DNA from: Platerodrilus igneus
Taxonomy: Eukaryota > Arthropoda > Insecta > Coleoptera > Lycidae
Reading direction: 5' to 3'
DNA: 64,000 nucleotides
Assembly (NCBI GenBank): GCA_036346225.1
Contig: JARFIW010000003.1
Coordinates: 5,305,501-5,369,500, forward strand
Shown: positions 31,759 through 44,805 of the stretch, in pieces
Layout: the number at the start of each line of letters is the position of its first letter
How positions within the stretch are numbered: the stretch's first letter is position 1
The notes under the pieces: generated by a model
Databases searched by the model: none
Told to the model about the DNA's origin: nothing
What the model saw: the letters and a program-made list of their open reading frames with translations, nothing else
Program-made: the position numbers and the translations under genes

Positions 31759-33010
31759 TTAGGATAAAACGTCCTCGTTTTGCGAAGTAATTGAGTACAA
31801 TTTCACATTCCGCTTGTCTATTTTCTTGAATTTCCAGTATTCTGTAATTTGCTTTCTAAACACATAACTTATTATGGCAATGGCACAAATTAAAATTAGT
31901 AATATAATGGTGATTGAAAAATGTGTTAAATGTATTACTGGATTTAGCTCCGTATTTTCTTTTAACATGATGACTTCTTGTCTAAGTTGCTTAACATAAT
32001 CTAAGTGCTTTGATTATAAATCCACAATATGACTATCTTTGTAATCTCTTATTTCTATAGGATTCCTAAAAGTTGCATTGATAAAAGTAGTTGCAAACAT
32101 CTAGTCTTCAATAGAGATTTTGCAGTTATTTTCAGAAATTAGCAATACGATTTCCCTAATTATAACATGATTAATGTCTCTATTACATTCTTCTGTAATG
32201 TCTACATTTAATTTACAGGAGAGTAATACTTGGTTATTTATAAGTTGGGTATACAATGTATATGTGTTGCTAGTTTTAGAAAAGTCGCACTTTTCACTTG
32301 TTTTTTTATAAACATTTTCGCAATTCGGGGTTTTTCAAGCACAGCATTTGTTCCGCCTAACATTTGGCACTTTTCTTATGTCCACAACTCTTCTTTAACA
32401 CTTTGTAAATGATATGATGACGGCGGATTTGATCTCGAGTGTTTGGAATAGGGTATATTTTCGAATATTTGTATGTAGAAATTTTAAAGATGGAAATATA
32501 TAACATACATGTAACATATTATCTGTAGAAACAATTTTAAATTTTGAGAATTCTAGGACTTTAAAAATGTGTGAAGTGTCCAATTTAATTAATTCATTTA
32601 CCTTATAAATTGTACTTAAATGGTTTGAGATCCCTAAAAGATCTCCGTTGGAAAAGATTTCTAAATTTACTGCTTTGAAAAATGATAATGAAATAGTTCT
32701 TTCATTTTTATTTCCTTCATTAGTTTTTACGAATTCACTCACTTGAAACAAACTATTTTATTTTTACAGTTAAGAGCCTTCTCATTGTTTGTTTTAAATT
32801 CACCAGAGTTCACTCTTTCAAACATAATTATTACCAAATTTTTTGAATTAATATCAATGCTCCACTCTTTCTGAAAATCTTTCTAAGAAGTCCAACTTTC
32901 ATACAAATTGATCTATTTATCTCTTATACATCAATACCAAACCATTTAAGTAGTATACTTCCAATACAATTAATCTTCAATATTTAACTAAGTTCAATCT
33001 TAAAAAGATT
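31759..33010 (-). pseudogene. env: env remnant of an errantivirus-like gypsy element
   Basis: The frame 31759-31968 has a 20-odd residue hydrophobic segment (SITIILLILICAIAIISYVF) followed by a basic tail ending in DVLS. It stops inside the polypurine tract, as the transmembrane end of gypsy-group Env does. Upstream on the same strand other frames keep blocks typical of this glycoprotein class: a cysteine-containing stretch near 32130-32290 and a 118-codon frame at 32395-32751. Stops and shifts at about 32000, 32230 and 32390. The N-terminal half and all of gag-pol are missing. It is an old copy in the genome and is not functional. Confidence 0.6.
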
Positions 33011-33077
33011 TTAATTTGTGTTAGGTTGTCGGTCTTGCACTTTAATATACTTTAAAAAATCATTAATTACCATATAC

Positions 33078-33130
33078 TGTCCATTTCATGCACGAATTAA
33101 ACTACGTAGCGCATGATGAATATGGACAGT
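33078..33130. repeat. Inverted repeat around a short spacer
   Basis: CTGTCCATTTCATGC and GCATGATGAATATGGACAG form imperfect inverted arms around about 19 bases. No element of which it could be the end was identified. Confidence 0.55.
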
Positions 33131-33139
33131 AACATGCTT

Positions 33140-35965
33140 GCGTCGGAGTATCTATGGATAGTGATCGATAATTGTTGCCCGCATAGACTTGAAATAGATC
33201 AGGCCCACTCTGACATCATTGTTCTTGCAGGTTGAAGAAACCTTCGGAATTTTCGCGCCCCCTTCTCGTAGTTCCGAGAATCTGGGATCATTTGCCAATA
33301 CATCCGATATGAGATATATGTTTCTTTCTTATAATTTAAATTACTCAACAATTGAAATTGAATAAAATTAGGCGTTTTCACTTAGAAACACGTCCTTTTA
33401 TTATTAATTACAAATGAAAATCCTTTTAGGATATTTATACCGCGATTATGCAGTTGTTACATTGTAGCAATATTTTGTAATGTTAAATGATAAACAGATT
33501 AATTAATTAATTAAAAATCATTAACTTGCATAACTTATAGACAAGAATTCCATAATAAATTACTTTCATATTTTAGTTAGCATTCCTCATAAAAGACCAG
33601 ATTTACAAATAGCTTAAAGCTAAACTATTAGAAATTCCAGCGGCGGTCATACTAATTTAAAGCTCTACCCTTGCAGATTAAATACAATAACCCTTTTAAA
33701 GCTTAGGTCGGTTACAGATTGACGAATCTGATAAAATTAAAATGGAATAGTACCATTTTAACGTAAATAAAGAAGTGCAAATTTTGTGTTGAAAAGCTTT
33801 ATTTTCTTAATAATTTCTTTGATTGACAAGGGTTATACAAAACGAAACATTATAAATAGCAAAAACTATTTCCAATTTGATTTGTTCAAAGATTGCAAGT
33901 AATTTTAAGTAGTTTGGAGACATCCATTGTATTTAAAATCCATTTCGGCTCAAGTGGGTTAACCGGTCTTTTGTTAATGGCAGACTACTGTCGCCAACGG
34001 GTATGGTCCACATTTCAATAATTAAAATTTCAAGAAGATACAAGATATTTAAACTCTTAGAAAAATAATTGATTCCGTGACCCTCATCTCCAAAGGGGTT
34101 GGATTTGGTTTCTAAAATCTTGTTCTTGGGGAGGTTTTGTTCAGTCATTGGATAACAGAAATATGACGTAAATAATGGTTAGAGTAGGAATTAAGCTATA
34201 TAACTTAAGGCTTTAGCCAAAAAACGGAGATCTTCCAATGGGGCTGTCCGTGGTCAAGATGTAGAAACGTAGCCACAGAAGTTCGCGGGTAGCGTTCTTC
34301 GGCATCACAGATACGCTATTGCACTTAGTATCACGATAGTGAAATTGGAAAGGAGTAATTAACTCTTCCAGTTCGCGAGGGTTACGGCCGTGTGTTCGCG
34401 GATTTATAGTGGTATAAGGTAAATAATAAAAAGTTTGTAGGCGTGTGACGCACAAGTTGTAATAAAAAATTTTTTCTTGCTTGATTTTTTATTATTAACT
34501 TTATCCTCGTGACTATCAGCTAAAAATTACACTTTTAAATTTCCTAAACCCTAACCTGATATCACAAGGTCGAGAATTTCTTCTTATTAATGTAAGCCCA
34601 AGGTAAAGTTGGATGGAGAATGGCTTGAGATAAAGAAAAACTCTTAAGACATAAACGGCTAGTCAAGTGTCAGCTCTGGGTAGATCATGAGCTTGGGTCA
34701 TGGGTTGTTAAAAGACCAAAAATATATTTAATGAGCGCCACCGTATTTTTCAATACAATAACCAACAAAATTTAACTGTGCTTGTATAAGGGGAATGCGG
34801 AAACCTTATGTCAACACCACTAACATAGCCATAAAACCTGAATTTTACTCTTTAAAACACACTTACTAAGACCTCAAACACTAGATGTCATACAGATGTC
34901 TCAGCTTGACCTGTGAACAAACAAAGGTACAACATGGACACCATTTGTGTCCTCAAAAATATTTGCCAAAAATAAAATAATAGAATTTAGGCTTCTAAAA
35001 TATATACCCAGGGAATTTGTTTTCATTACACACAATTTCTAATCGGGGATGACTTGTAATTTTTTTACTTGAATTCTAAATAATAAAAAGTCATTCAAAA
35101 ACAAAATAGATTCTATTTGAATAAATTTCTGGATTCATGTAATTATAATATTTAAATTCGTATCTCTTAAAAAATTTTCTCTTAATTATTTTTCTAGAAC
35201 AGAAGTATACTAGTAAAGTTTTGCATTCAAAATTAGGAAGATTTCTGAATGGATCTTTCTACAAAATTTAAATATACTGACTTGAAATTTTCTAAGTTAC
35301 TCATAATACATAAGTTTCTTTAAATCAATGAAGTACTTCCTTGACCTTCACAATAAAATTTAATTATCAAAGTGCTGATATTGTAGAAGGTAATTACTCT
35401 AAGTTATTTTTATTTAACAGTGAGTACGCGAATTTCACATGTCGATGAAAAATGCAAGTTCATGACCTCAAAATATTTAAACATATTTTAAATTAAATTA
35501 AGACGACATGTGACGTCTAGATAGGACAACTGAATCTATGTTTTTTATATATCTGACATAAAATGTCATTCACAGCTTTACCAAATGTACTCTTTGTGTA
35601 CGTGTAAACATTCTGACACACAATACATTTGTTAATTAATTTGCTGTTTCATTTAAAGCTTTTTACGTTATTCAAATTTTTAATGTTGTATTCTTTATTG
35701 CAATTTAATTAATGTTCAAAGTGATTAAATCCTAAGGTACACTCACGTGCTACGAAACTGCTCTGAACGAAAGATATAGGACCTTGACCTCAGCTGTCGG
35801 AAATTTCCATAACCATCGAATATCAAAGTTTTTTGGAATACAACGATTACATAAAGAAACCAACCTCAGCTTGATTGAATTTAATTCTCCAACAAAATTT
35901 TAGCTCCAAGATTTACTTATTTGATGTTATTTATTGGTGAAGTTGAAATATACGGAACACATGTA
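33140..35965. other. No gene recognised
   Basis: About 2.8 kb of AT-rich sequence with short frames only (33199-33381, 33933-34148, 34213-34455). The last has a GC content above its surroundings and might be part of an old LTR, but I cannot show its partner. Confidence 0.5.
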
Positions 35966-35969
35966 ATTG

Positions 35970-36070
35970 CCTTCTTAAAATATTGCCTTAAGATACTGCG
36001 TCAGGATATTGCGTTAAGATATTGCTTTAAGATATTGCTTTAAGATATTTCCTTAAGATATTGCACTAAG
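35970..36070. repeat. 13-15-bp tandem repeat array
   Basis: About seven copies of a word close to TTAAGATATTGCT (variants with GC, TT and AC at the end). A simple minisatellite in non-coding DNA. Confidence 0.8.
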
Positions 36071-36074
36071 ATGA

Positions 36075-38415
36075 AAAATATTAGTATAATCTATTTAATT
36101 AATTTATACCAACTGTATTAATGATGTCAAAGGGGGCTTCCATCTCAATCAATTAATCTTCTTTTTTCTAACACTGTTAGAAGCCACGTGCTTACACACG
36201 GCCATCTCGACTCCACTTATCCTGCAGAGCAACTTGCTCGTTCAAACGCTGATAATGAAGTGAACAAATTGACAACTCGACAGAGCTTAGTAACGAACTT
36301 TAGAGCATAAAGGTAAAAGAATCTATAGGTTATTAATAATTTTATGTATTAATTTCTATTGGACGGTAATTCACAAATTAAATATTTTAAATTATAGCTG
36401 TTTTATTTTTATTTTAAAGAACAAAGTGTAACTAGAAAAAAAATACGTTACAAAGTTAAGTTACATAGTCAACAAGATCCTGCCGGGTTCGTGTGTCATT
36501 CAATTATTTAAAAATTACAAGCAACAAGGGCAACAAGCGAGATTCTTTCCCCCAATTTAAGAGATGTTCTACGTTGGAAGGTAAGCCATCAAACAATGGA
36601 CAATTTTTAGTAAGTAAGTTTTTTTATAGTTAAGTAGCATGACCAATTTTTAGTTAATTTATTTGTTAGGACGTTTTGGACATAAACCGTAGGATTAATT
36701 TAGTGTAAAATTTATAGTATAAGTTTTCTTTCATATACAAGTGTTTGGGAATTACTTATGTACGTAAAATTTTCATAATTCCATATTCACCTATTCAATT
36801 AAATTTCTAAATTAAAATCACTGAATGTAAGAGGTTCACGTTTATTGCTCTGTTAATTAAATAGTTTTGTTTGCCGTTGATTAAGTCAATAGTTTTTTTA
36901 TTATTTTTTTTATCATGGAAGTTGCATAAGTAGTAAAAAAGTTAAGAGTTGATTAAAAGAAACAATTGTCCTCCTTGGGATGACAAGTCTCTCAAGGTTT
37001 TGCACGAACATTTAGACATTCTCTGGCGCCCTTGGTAATTGTCATTAAGCCACAATATTTGCGAAAGGTAAGTGCAAAATTTGTTTGTAGTATATTATAA
37101 ATTAATTTAACCCTTTCTGCAAAATTTTAACCCTCTATATGATCCACGACCTTCCGCTAGCTAGTGCCGGTGACCTCCCTTTAATTTTTGTTTTACAGGC
37201 CGCCCCCATTTTATAATTTTACTGGAAAATACATACTTAGTAGCTTTTCCGCCTGTAACAACATCTATAATTGAAATTCTTTAAGATAATTTTCTATGCA
37301 ATCGTTGTAAATTTATTTAGAATACGATCTTTTAATTATAAAATACGAATTAAACTTTTTTGTAGCCACGCTTTTATGCACCAAACGTAACTAACTTTTA
37401 TAAAGGGCATTTCATAAGTATGTTCCTTCGTACATCTAAATAAATGGCTAAATAAATTGCTTTTTTCGCATTTTCTCGAATTTAGGAAATAAAATATTTG
37501 TCCTATACTATAATATGACCTTGCTATGCCTTTTAATCACAGTAATATATTATTATATAAGGGAATTGTATATCATCAAACCCTTCAAAGAAGCAATTAG
37601 TTAGATGTTTTCTCTATTTGTTAAGTCCTGATTTCAATATTCATTCTAATATATTCATCAGGTGACTAAAATTATTAGCTCTAAGTTTTATTAATTACTA
37701 TTACACCAAACATTCAATTTGCGCTTGTTTGCGGTATTTAACGTCGCTATTATACATTAATAAAATCACATATAACGATTCACATTAAAAATTTCAGTCA
37801 CAAAAATAAAATAATAAATTCAAAAAGTTCTTTTTATGATTTTTGCTTAATTCTTCTCACACTTTTGCAGCCCCTTCCTTTGTTTTGCGCCCTCTATGGG
37901 GTCATACTTAACAGATTAAGAAACATAAATTTACGCCATTATTTGGAAGAAGAAATGATATAATTAAAAAAATAAAATCAACTTTAAAATATGACTGCGT
38001 TAAAAAAGATTAATCTTGCATCTACGTTTTCATTTTACTAGATTTCTTAAACTTTTATTAACGTACAATTATGCAGAATTTCAGTTTTGATTTTTTTGAC
38101 CCCTTGTTTAGATATTTACAAAAATTATCTAATAGCAATTTTTATTGTTTCCTTTAATGCATAGCAAGCAATTTCGACTGTTCCAAAACCGCTTAAGAAT
38201 GATCCAAAACGTATGCGTTAAATAAATGCAAATCAAGTGTAAACCAGTTACTAAATTGATTTTTCAGTCATTACCTTGATTCGAGTAATAATTATCCCGT
38301 AGGTAATAAAACCGCTTCGTGCTCAAGAAGCAGAAAGCGCTAATTGAATATCCTCATTTCAGCCTCACCTAAGTCAACAAACCTTCCATTAAAATAAGAT
38401 CGCTTTCTTTTTGTA
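36075..38415. other. No gene recognised
   Basis: About 2.3 kb with no open frame worth noting and no repeat seen. A few bare splice-like words (for example AAGGTAAGC at 36580) are not supported by any coding sequence. Confidence 0.5.
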
Positions 38416-38429
38416 TAAATGCTAACGCA

Positions 38430-39200
38430 GGTATTAACGTAAAAAGAATTTAAATAAATTCCACTGTAAAAGCAGATTCAGATTGTTCCCTGGATTAAGT
38501 GTTCCAAAAGAAATAAACATAAGACTTTGTATTGAGATAAGGAAATACTGCTGGGATAAATCATTCTGCTTGAAAGCCGCAATGTGAGACAGCGTTTATA
38601 GCATATTGAAATGCATTATGTAACTGATAGCAAAGAATTTCTCTCTAACGGAGTGAGTTTAAGCGTTAAATTTATAAAAAGTGGAATTCTTAGATAGCTT
38701 TTATAATAGAAAGTTTCATTGTAGAGTATATGTTTTTAAGATGTTTTCTCACACCAAGGAGATCAAGTGGTAGTCTATTGAATAGAATTTGCAGATGTTT
38801 AAACGTATTAATATTCCCAGCTATTATCTTGTTTGTTATTTCTTCGCCAGCTTTAAGCACAGCAAATATTTATATGGTCTGGTTGGAGTTTACTCTTATA
38901 AAATTTACCTCGTACTTCTTTGACGATGGCTCTTAAGAGTTTTTTAAACGCGTTGTGTATAAGGAAAAACGACAAAATGATATTGAGGTAGCAATCAAAT
39001 TTTCTGCTTCTGAATCACACGCAAGGGTATTGCGGTTGTTTTAATACATTTCGCTTCAATATGGCCATGCTGCGTAAATAGAATTTAAAATAGGCTGTAG
39101 TGAAATGTTTCGAAGAATTTTTCCCGTATAAGTACTCTTAAATATAAATTCACTGGAAAATTCTTACGATCATAATACCAGAAGAATCCCATGAAATTCT
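38430..39200 (-). repeat. Dispersed repeat D, copy 2
   Basis: Shares ordered blocks with copy 3 (57090-57950): AGCATATTGAAATGCATTAT and GTAACTGATAGCAAAGAATT near 38605-38640, and TAGAATTTAAAATAGGCTGT near 39078 with the following AAATTCACTGGAAAAT block. On the - strand the first block translates as EILCYQLHNAFQYAINAVSH against EILCFQLHNTFQYALNAVSH in copy 3. Stops interrupt it here. Confidence 0.6.
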
Positions 39201-39254
39201 GAACGCTAAGGAAAAGCAAATAATATTTCGATATACTTAGAAGTTATGTACTGT

Positions 39255-40220
39255 ATGCAAACGTTCAAACTTAAAAAAAGCGTAAGATTTCATCCACAAA
39301 GCAACGGAAGCGTATTTTTACAACTGGTCACTTACCGAATCTACAACTTATGTAGCCTTTTATTTTGCATTTAAAGGATACGGTTATAATCGTCTATAAA
39401 CAGATTACAAAATGTGATGCAACTAAAGTTTTGTTTCACGAGAAACGAAACCTTTGTGTATCCGAACCCAAAATAAAAATTATTAAGTAATAATGCATAT
39501 TCCTAAAGATCTTTGCTTACTTATGCAGGCCATTTTTCTACACTTTGGTGTATCTGCTACTCACAACCACAATTTTAAATACCATAAGGAGAAAGCCTCC
39601 TCCTTCCTCACCTCCCTACAAAAGTTACTGCGAGTGCGAAAGGAATAGATCTCCCTCGCTTCCTTAAGACGCCTATAAGTGCGAGAGATATAGTGGTCAT
39701 TGAAACAAAGATTACGTCACCACCGCCGTATCTGATTACGTCAATTGCCCCAGAATGTAATAAAATCAAAGTTTTACTCCCTTTTGTACGATTATTATTA
39801 GAGCAAGAAGTAGATCACTGCTTCTCAAAATTAAGCCAAAGGTGCCTTGCAGAACAGTAGGTAAGGCATGTACGTACGAGCGCAAAATCAACCATTTTTA
39901 CATGTATTTTCCCATAAGAAAATCTAAGGTACATTTTGCATTTTTTGTATACAACATTGAAATCCCTATAAGGAGGCATTGAAGATCAATTCAGGTCATT
40001 TTGCAATCCATTACCCTGACGGGAGAGTCTATTAAATTTAGTCTTTAAGAATAGGATAACACTAACATAAACTATATAAAATTTTATTGAAAATAATATA
40101 TTTACAATCAATATTCTACATTTGCAATAAGTATTATATTTCTTCTTAGTCCATAATTGAATAATGTCCAACAGGTAGTATTGTATATGAACCAGAATGC
40201 AAGTGGCGTTTATTATCATG
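39255..40220. other. No gene recognised
   Basis: About 1 kb without a supported gene. A 77-codon hydrophobic frame (39986-40219, - strand) has no recognised family. Confidence 0.5.
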
Positions 40221-40225
40221 CAGGC

Positions 40226-42490
40226 TTAGGGCAACCTTCCCTGAGCGTTGGTGTGAACCTGATGCTTGGACGATTGAATTAGATTCTGCGATACAAATAC
40301 TTCCTTGTAATCTTCTATACAATCGATATAATCTTCAAACGTAATTCTATTCTTTATCACCGATCTTTTGGTTCCTTTAATTTTCTTTGTAACATCAAAA
40401 TCACGATTCTTCTTCTTCTCGTAAGACTTCGGCTTCTTCTTCCTCGGCTGTCTTAAAAATCCTCGTCGCATACATTTTTGATCGTAACCCAATAAAACCG
40501 ATCATATGTCGCTGATAATTCTCATCCTTCATCATACCCAATACTTTTTTGTTAATTAGCGGAATTCCATAATTGTTGTTGGCAGGTTAGTCGGAAGTAT
40601 CGAAATGTTGCTGATAGTCCCGCTTCATAGTTTTATAAGGAATATAGTTTATTATTTCATAAATTAGGCTATCCGTATCTGTAAAGAACTCGGTACCCAT
40701 CTCCAAAGGCGGCGTTCATGTATCCATAGTGAAAATCGTAGATTGTCATCTTGGCTATGTCGTGAATGCATATACCAACATATATAGGTTTATTGAAATA
40801 TATTTTAGATTTAAGAAGTTCCACTGCTACAAGGTTTTCATCGAAGATTGTAACATTTTTGAACAGGGGAATGGATATACAAACTTCGGCACCGTATTTG
40901 CCTTCCCAGTTACGCACAAGTTTCACATTCCACACACCACAGCATTATTCATATACTTGAACAAATTCTTTTCAAATTCATTCCTTGCGCATATTCGAAG
41001 TTCAGTATTGTGGTCAATGTAGGACCTTAACCAACAGCTTTGTTTAAATTTTAGTACGCGATAAATTCTTGTTAATCTAAGTCCATTTTCCAACGCCTGT
41101 TTCAGATTTCTGTAATCGATCACATATATTCTTTTAGAACTTACTGTAGCCATTAACTTAGTACCTTGCGCTTTCGATACAGGCGGTTTTCCAGTCTTCG
41201 AATCAATGTGCTCCGGACAGAACGGGATATCCTTATGTAAGTCATGGATAGGTTCCAAATACTCCAAATCAACTTTCAAGATATAACAACCTTCGTTAAC
41301 ATTACCGGAACTAATGTCACATTGATGTTGGTGTCAACCCATTCAAATCCTCCATAGGGTAAGGGCTGGCTTATTGCCCATCCGTATTGATTACTAACAT
41401 CGTAGTACATAAGATACACATTGGGTTTGGAAGAATCATAATTTATTGTTCGCCAATGCACGCCATTCCAAACGCACTTGACTAAGTCCCCTCGCAAACC
41501 TGTTTCAATAAATAACAGCTGATCAATGTCAGTTAATAACTCAAGCTCCTAATGAGTATGCTTTAACATTCCATCCCAAGTGTATCTTGAAAGGGTGTAA
41601 TAGTGGACAGGGTCTAGTCCATAAGTTAAATGACAACTTGAACGGAATTGTTCAAATACTTCAGCCAATAGCATCACATCGGTCTTGAGATATAAGTCAG
41701 AGTACTGCCCTAGATTTTGAATATTAAATGCTTCTCACACTTTTTTAGCATGAACATACTGCTTCTTAGTAATTTCTCTCCTTCCAGCATGTTGTAGAAT
41801 TCCTGTGGACTAGCTAGTCAAGTGTAATTCGGCTTTTCAGACGAATGTATGAAATCGTATGGGTATACACCTTTTTTAGTTAGTAATTCAAACTTCTTAT
41901 TTGTCAAACCAGATAATTCATTTTTTAGTAATGGATATGCATTTAGGTAGGAAGCCAATGTTTCTAAGGATGAACTCATAAAGCGAAAGCTATCGAAGAA
42001 TCTATAGTTGATTAAGTTCTCAGAAATACATTTTGTGAAGGAGATATAGTTTTCCTTTGTTACTGGTAACACTTCTACACAACCATCCAAATCAACGGCA
42101 ATACTTTTAATTATGAAATGGCTATCGTAACCACTCAAGTTGTGGAAAACTATGGAATAGTATAAGAATCTTGATACTTGATATTACAGCTCTCATGCTC
42201 CGGTCCTCTGTAATTATTAGTTGGCACTAAATGATTAGGATCTCAAACTTTTTATCTTCTGAACTTCAGGGCTCTTTGCAAATATAACCTTGAGTTGCGG
42301 TTGTAAATGCAGCTTCTTGTTCTTGTGTCAATGGAGTCATATCATAGGAACATAAAAATACCGTCTCAACGTCTTCCACAAACTGTCGTAGTTCCATAAT
42401 AAACCCCTTTACACAATCTTTACCCCGATATGACCGATAAAATGATAATGAGTCTGTGTAAAATATTACAGGCCTTCTGCGTGCGTCGAT
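40226..42490 (-). pseudogene. Family B DNA polymerase of the protein-primed (Polinton/virus-like) type, broken
   Basis: This family copies linear DNA from a protein primer and is found in Polinton/Maverick elements and related viruses, often as multicopy relics in insects. On the - strand the order is: YRGKDCVKGFIMELRQFVED near 42400, an LTQEQEAAF block near 42320, the exonuclease block SGYDSHFI near 42120, FRFMSSSLETLA near 41980, motif A region MYYDVSNQYGWAISQPLPYG near 41390, DLHKDIPFCPEH near 41230, the motif B region FEKNLFKYMNNAV near 40950, motif C FTDTDSLIYEI near 40655, DTSD near 40585, [12 protein letters not shown] near 40540 and GLRSKMYA near 40480. The C-terminus is KIKGTKRSVIKN and a stop at 40226. 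Frames break near 42150, 41810, 41500, 41280, 40930, 40665 and 40490. The N-terminal part is cut near 42500, beside the BEL element. It is dead as it stands. Confidence 0.88.
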
Positions 42491-42655
42491 AGACCTAAGG
42501 GTAGTAGAGGGAGTAAGTAAGGCGTTACTGTAACTTGTTGTTCAAAGATATAGAAGAACGTAAGAAGCTCTCATGATGTGTAGTCGCTTAGCTTGATTTA
42601 TATTTAAATAAACCTTTCTTTAAACTTGATGTTGTTTATTGCATTACAACAACTT

Positions 42656-42673
42656 TGGTGCCGAAACCCGGGA
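42656..42673 (+). promoter_or_regulatory. Primer-binding site of the BEL/Pao element
   Basis: TGGTGCCGAAACCCGGGA lies three bases after the putative LTR end TTACAACA. The TGG start and position are those of a tRNA primer site. I have not assigned the tRNA. Confidence 0.7.
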
Positions 42674-42774
42674 AGATCTGGTGATAAATATAAACGAGCT
42701 TTAACGTAAATATTCGGAATAACGGAACGTGAACGCGAATATTTAATAGACGGCTATACTATCGAGGCTTCATA

Positions 42775-44222
42775 ATGGAACAAGTAAAACGGAGAATCTG
42801 TAGAACGCACTTAACTAAAACAGTTAATAATATAAATTCTATGCTAGAAAATAGTTTCAGTGTCGAAGACATTTATACAGCTATGTCAAAGTTAAAGTTT
42901 GCAAGTGACAATCTGAAAGAAATTGATAACCAAATTGAATCTCTGCTTAAGGAAAATTTAGAGGACGAGTTAATGAAAAGGTATGAATATGAAGAGGTTG
43001 CTGTAACTACAATGTCTACGATGTCTAAGTTGGAATTTAGATTAAAATTCCCAGAAAGATCGCAGATAGTGATTGACTCGAATTTAACGAATACGGTACC
43101 AGTAAGTAACGAAACAAGTAGGCCGTCCTTTACGTCAGTGAAGCTTCAACGTGTACAGTTAGCAAAGTATGATGGTACTGCAAAGGGCTGGCTTCCTTTC
43201 TGGGAACAATTCAGAAGTATGATCCACGGCAATCAACAATTAACGAACGGGGATCGATTCAACTACCTGCGAATGTATGTCACGGGAAGGACCGCTGAAG
43301 CAATTGAGGGATTTTCTCCATCTGGAGCATTCTATGAAGAAGCTTTGAATATATTGAAAGATCAATTTGGAAATGGGGAACGCCTAATTGAACAATATAT
43401 TGATAGGCATTATGAAAATCGAACTTGTACAATCCAGAAATGACGTAAGCACTTTAAGGAAGAATTACAATCTAATCACTTCAACTATGCGTGCTCTTGA
43501 TATCTTAGAAGTATCTAGTTCTCAGTATAACATAATCGTAAAGTCGACTCTCATGAAGTCGTTGCCAACGGAATTGCGCTTAGGATTTTATCGACAAATG
43601 AAAATGAAATCATCCAATCATCTAGAAATTACTACGAATAATTTAGAAAGTTCATCATCAAGGTCAGAGGAAGATGCAAATCGCCAGGTAAAGGATTTGT
43701 TGCAGTTTCTTAAAAACGAACTCGAGTCGTTGGAACAAGCTTTAAAACCGGATGCAGATGGTAAAGATGCTCCCAACAGAGAAGAGAACGTATTACAAAG
43801 GAACTGCGTCTAGTTTATTAGTCACCCCGAACAAACGTCTTGAATGCTGTGCTTTCTGCAAGAAAGAACATAAAACCGAAATGTGTGACGCAGATGTACC
43901 TTTGGCGAGGAAGAGAGAAATTCTAAAGGCAGCAGGAAATTGTTACCGTTGTACGAGAAATAACCATAATGCTAAATATTGTAAAAATAGATTCTTAAAA
44001 TGTAAAAAATGCAGAGGTAGGCACGCAACTACAATATGCGACCCAAACTTTAAGCCAGGTAAAGATAGACACAACGCTGAGATAACAGATATTACAGTAA
44101 AATTAACGAAAGGCGTGAGTTCAATGAACACTTCGGCGCCGTCGGTGTCCAGTTTGATGACAAACATAAACAAAAAAGTGCTATTGCAAACGGTTTGTGT
44201 TATGCTTTTGGCGAAAATTTAA
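42775..44222 (+). pseudogene. gag: BEL/Pao gag with zinc knuckles (frameshifted)
   Basis: The ATG at 42775 opens the frame 102 bases after the primer site. The first 222 codons contain the DUF1759-type block: KYDGTAKGWLPFWEQFRSMI, YLRMYVTGRTAEAIEGF and a following LKDQFGN. After a shift near 43430 the frame goes on as NDVSTLRKNY, then KSLPTELRLGFYRQ. After a shift near 43795 comes the nucleocapsid part: CAFCKKEHKTEMC, CYRCTRNNHNAKYC and CKKCRGRHATTIC, three cysteine-rich knuckles typical of this group. Two small indels are enough to explain the breaks. Confidence 0.9.
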
Positions 44223-44800
44223 AGAAGTTAATTAGATTAGTAATGGACGGGGGTAGTCAACTTTCATTTATTAAGGAGAATCTATCAAGGGTATTAAGTT
44301 TACCTGTTGTTGGACAACATAGGGTTCGTATTGCCGCGTTTGGAAATAGTTCGTCAATACCGTCTAAACTCTACAACCGCGTTTTAATTACTTTGAAGGG
44401 ACAATATACAGATGAAATTTTAACGATTGAGAATGTGGAAGTTCCAGAAATTTGCATGGATAATTTACATATAGCTAAAGAAAGCGTGGGAGAGTATCAA
44501 AACCCGCAGCTTGCTGACAATATCCCGTTTAATATAGATCGAGCGTTAGCTGTTGATAGAATTAATATACTTATAGGTGCGGACAATTACTGGGCAGTAG
44601 TGACAGGAAAAAATATTCGTCTTAACGAAGGTTTAGTATCAGTGGACACGAGATTTGGTTATGCTTTGCATGGTCCCATACCAGTTGATGCTACAACAAT
44701 AGGAGTTAATCTGCAGACAGTGTTACATGCGATAGTTATAAAGACAGAAGCCAAGATCGAAAGTATGTGGGATTTGGAAACAATAGGTATAACCAAAGAC
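44195..44800 (+). pseudogene. BEL/Pao aspartic protease and start of pol, truncated
   Basis: Pol cuts Gag-Pol and copies the element. The frame has the active-site block VMDGGSQLSFI at about 44240, and the flanking pattern of peptidase A17 (IAAFGN, VPEICMDNLHI, then TRFGYALHGPI near 44650). It reaches WDLETIGITKD near 44770, which in BEL elements comes just before the reverse transcriptase. From about 44805 the sequence is GC-rich repeat, so RT, RNase H and integrase are missing. Gag joins it across a frame change near 44210. Confidence 0.85.
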
Positions 44801-44805
44801 GCATG

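Larger units (their letters stand above)
42529..44800 (+). mobile_element. BEL/Pao LTR retrotransposon, 5' fragment
   Basis: It has a likely LTR end, primer-binding site, gag and protease, and then stops just before the reverse transcriptase. The left LTR end is not fixed: TGTAACTTG at 42529 to TTACAACA at 42652 would be an LTR of only about 124 bp, and no second LTR was seen to test this. The right end fades into GC-rich repeats near 44805. It sits against the cut end of the polymerase relic. Confidence 0.8.

Noticed and set aside
35970..36070. CRISPR-like array of short repeats
   Set aside because: The repeats are 13-15 bp without spacers, in eukaryotic DNA. It is an ordinary minisatellite.
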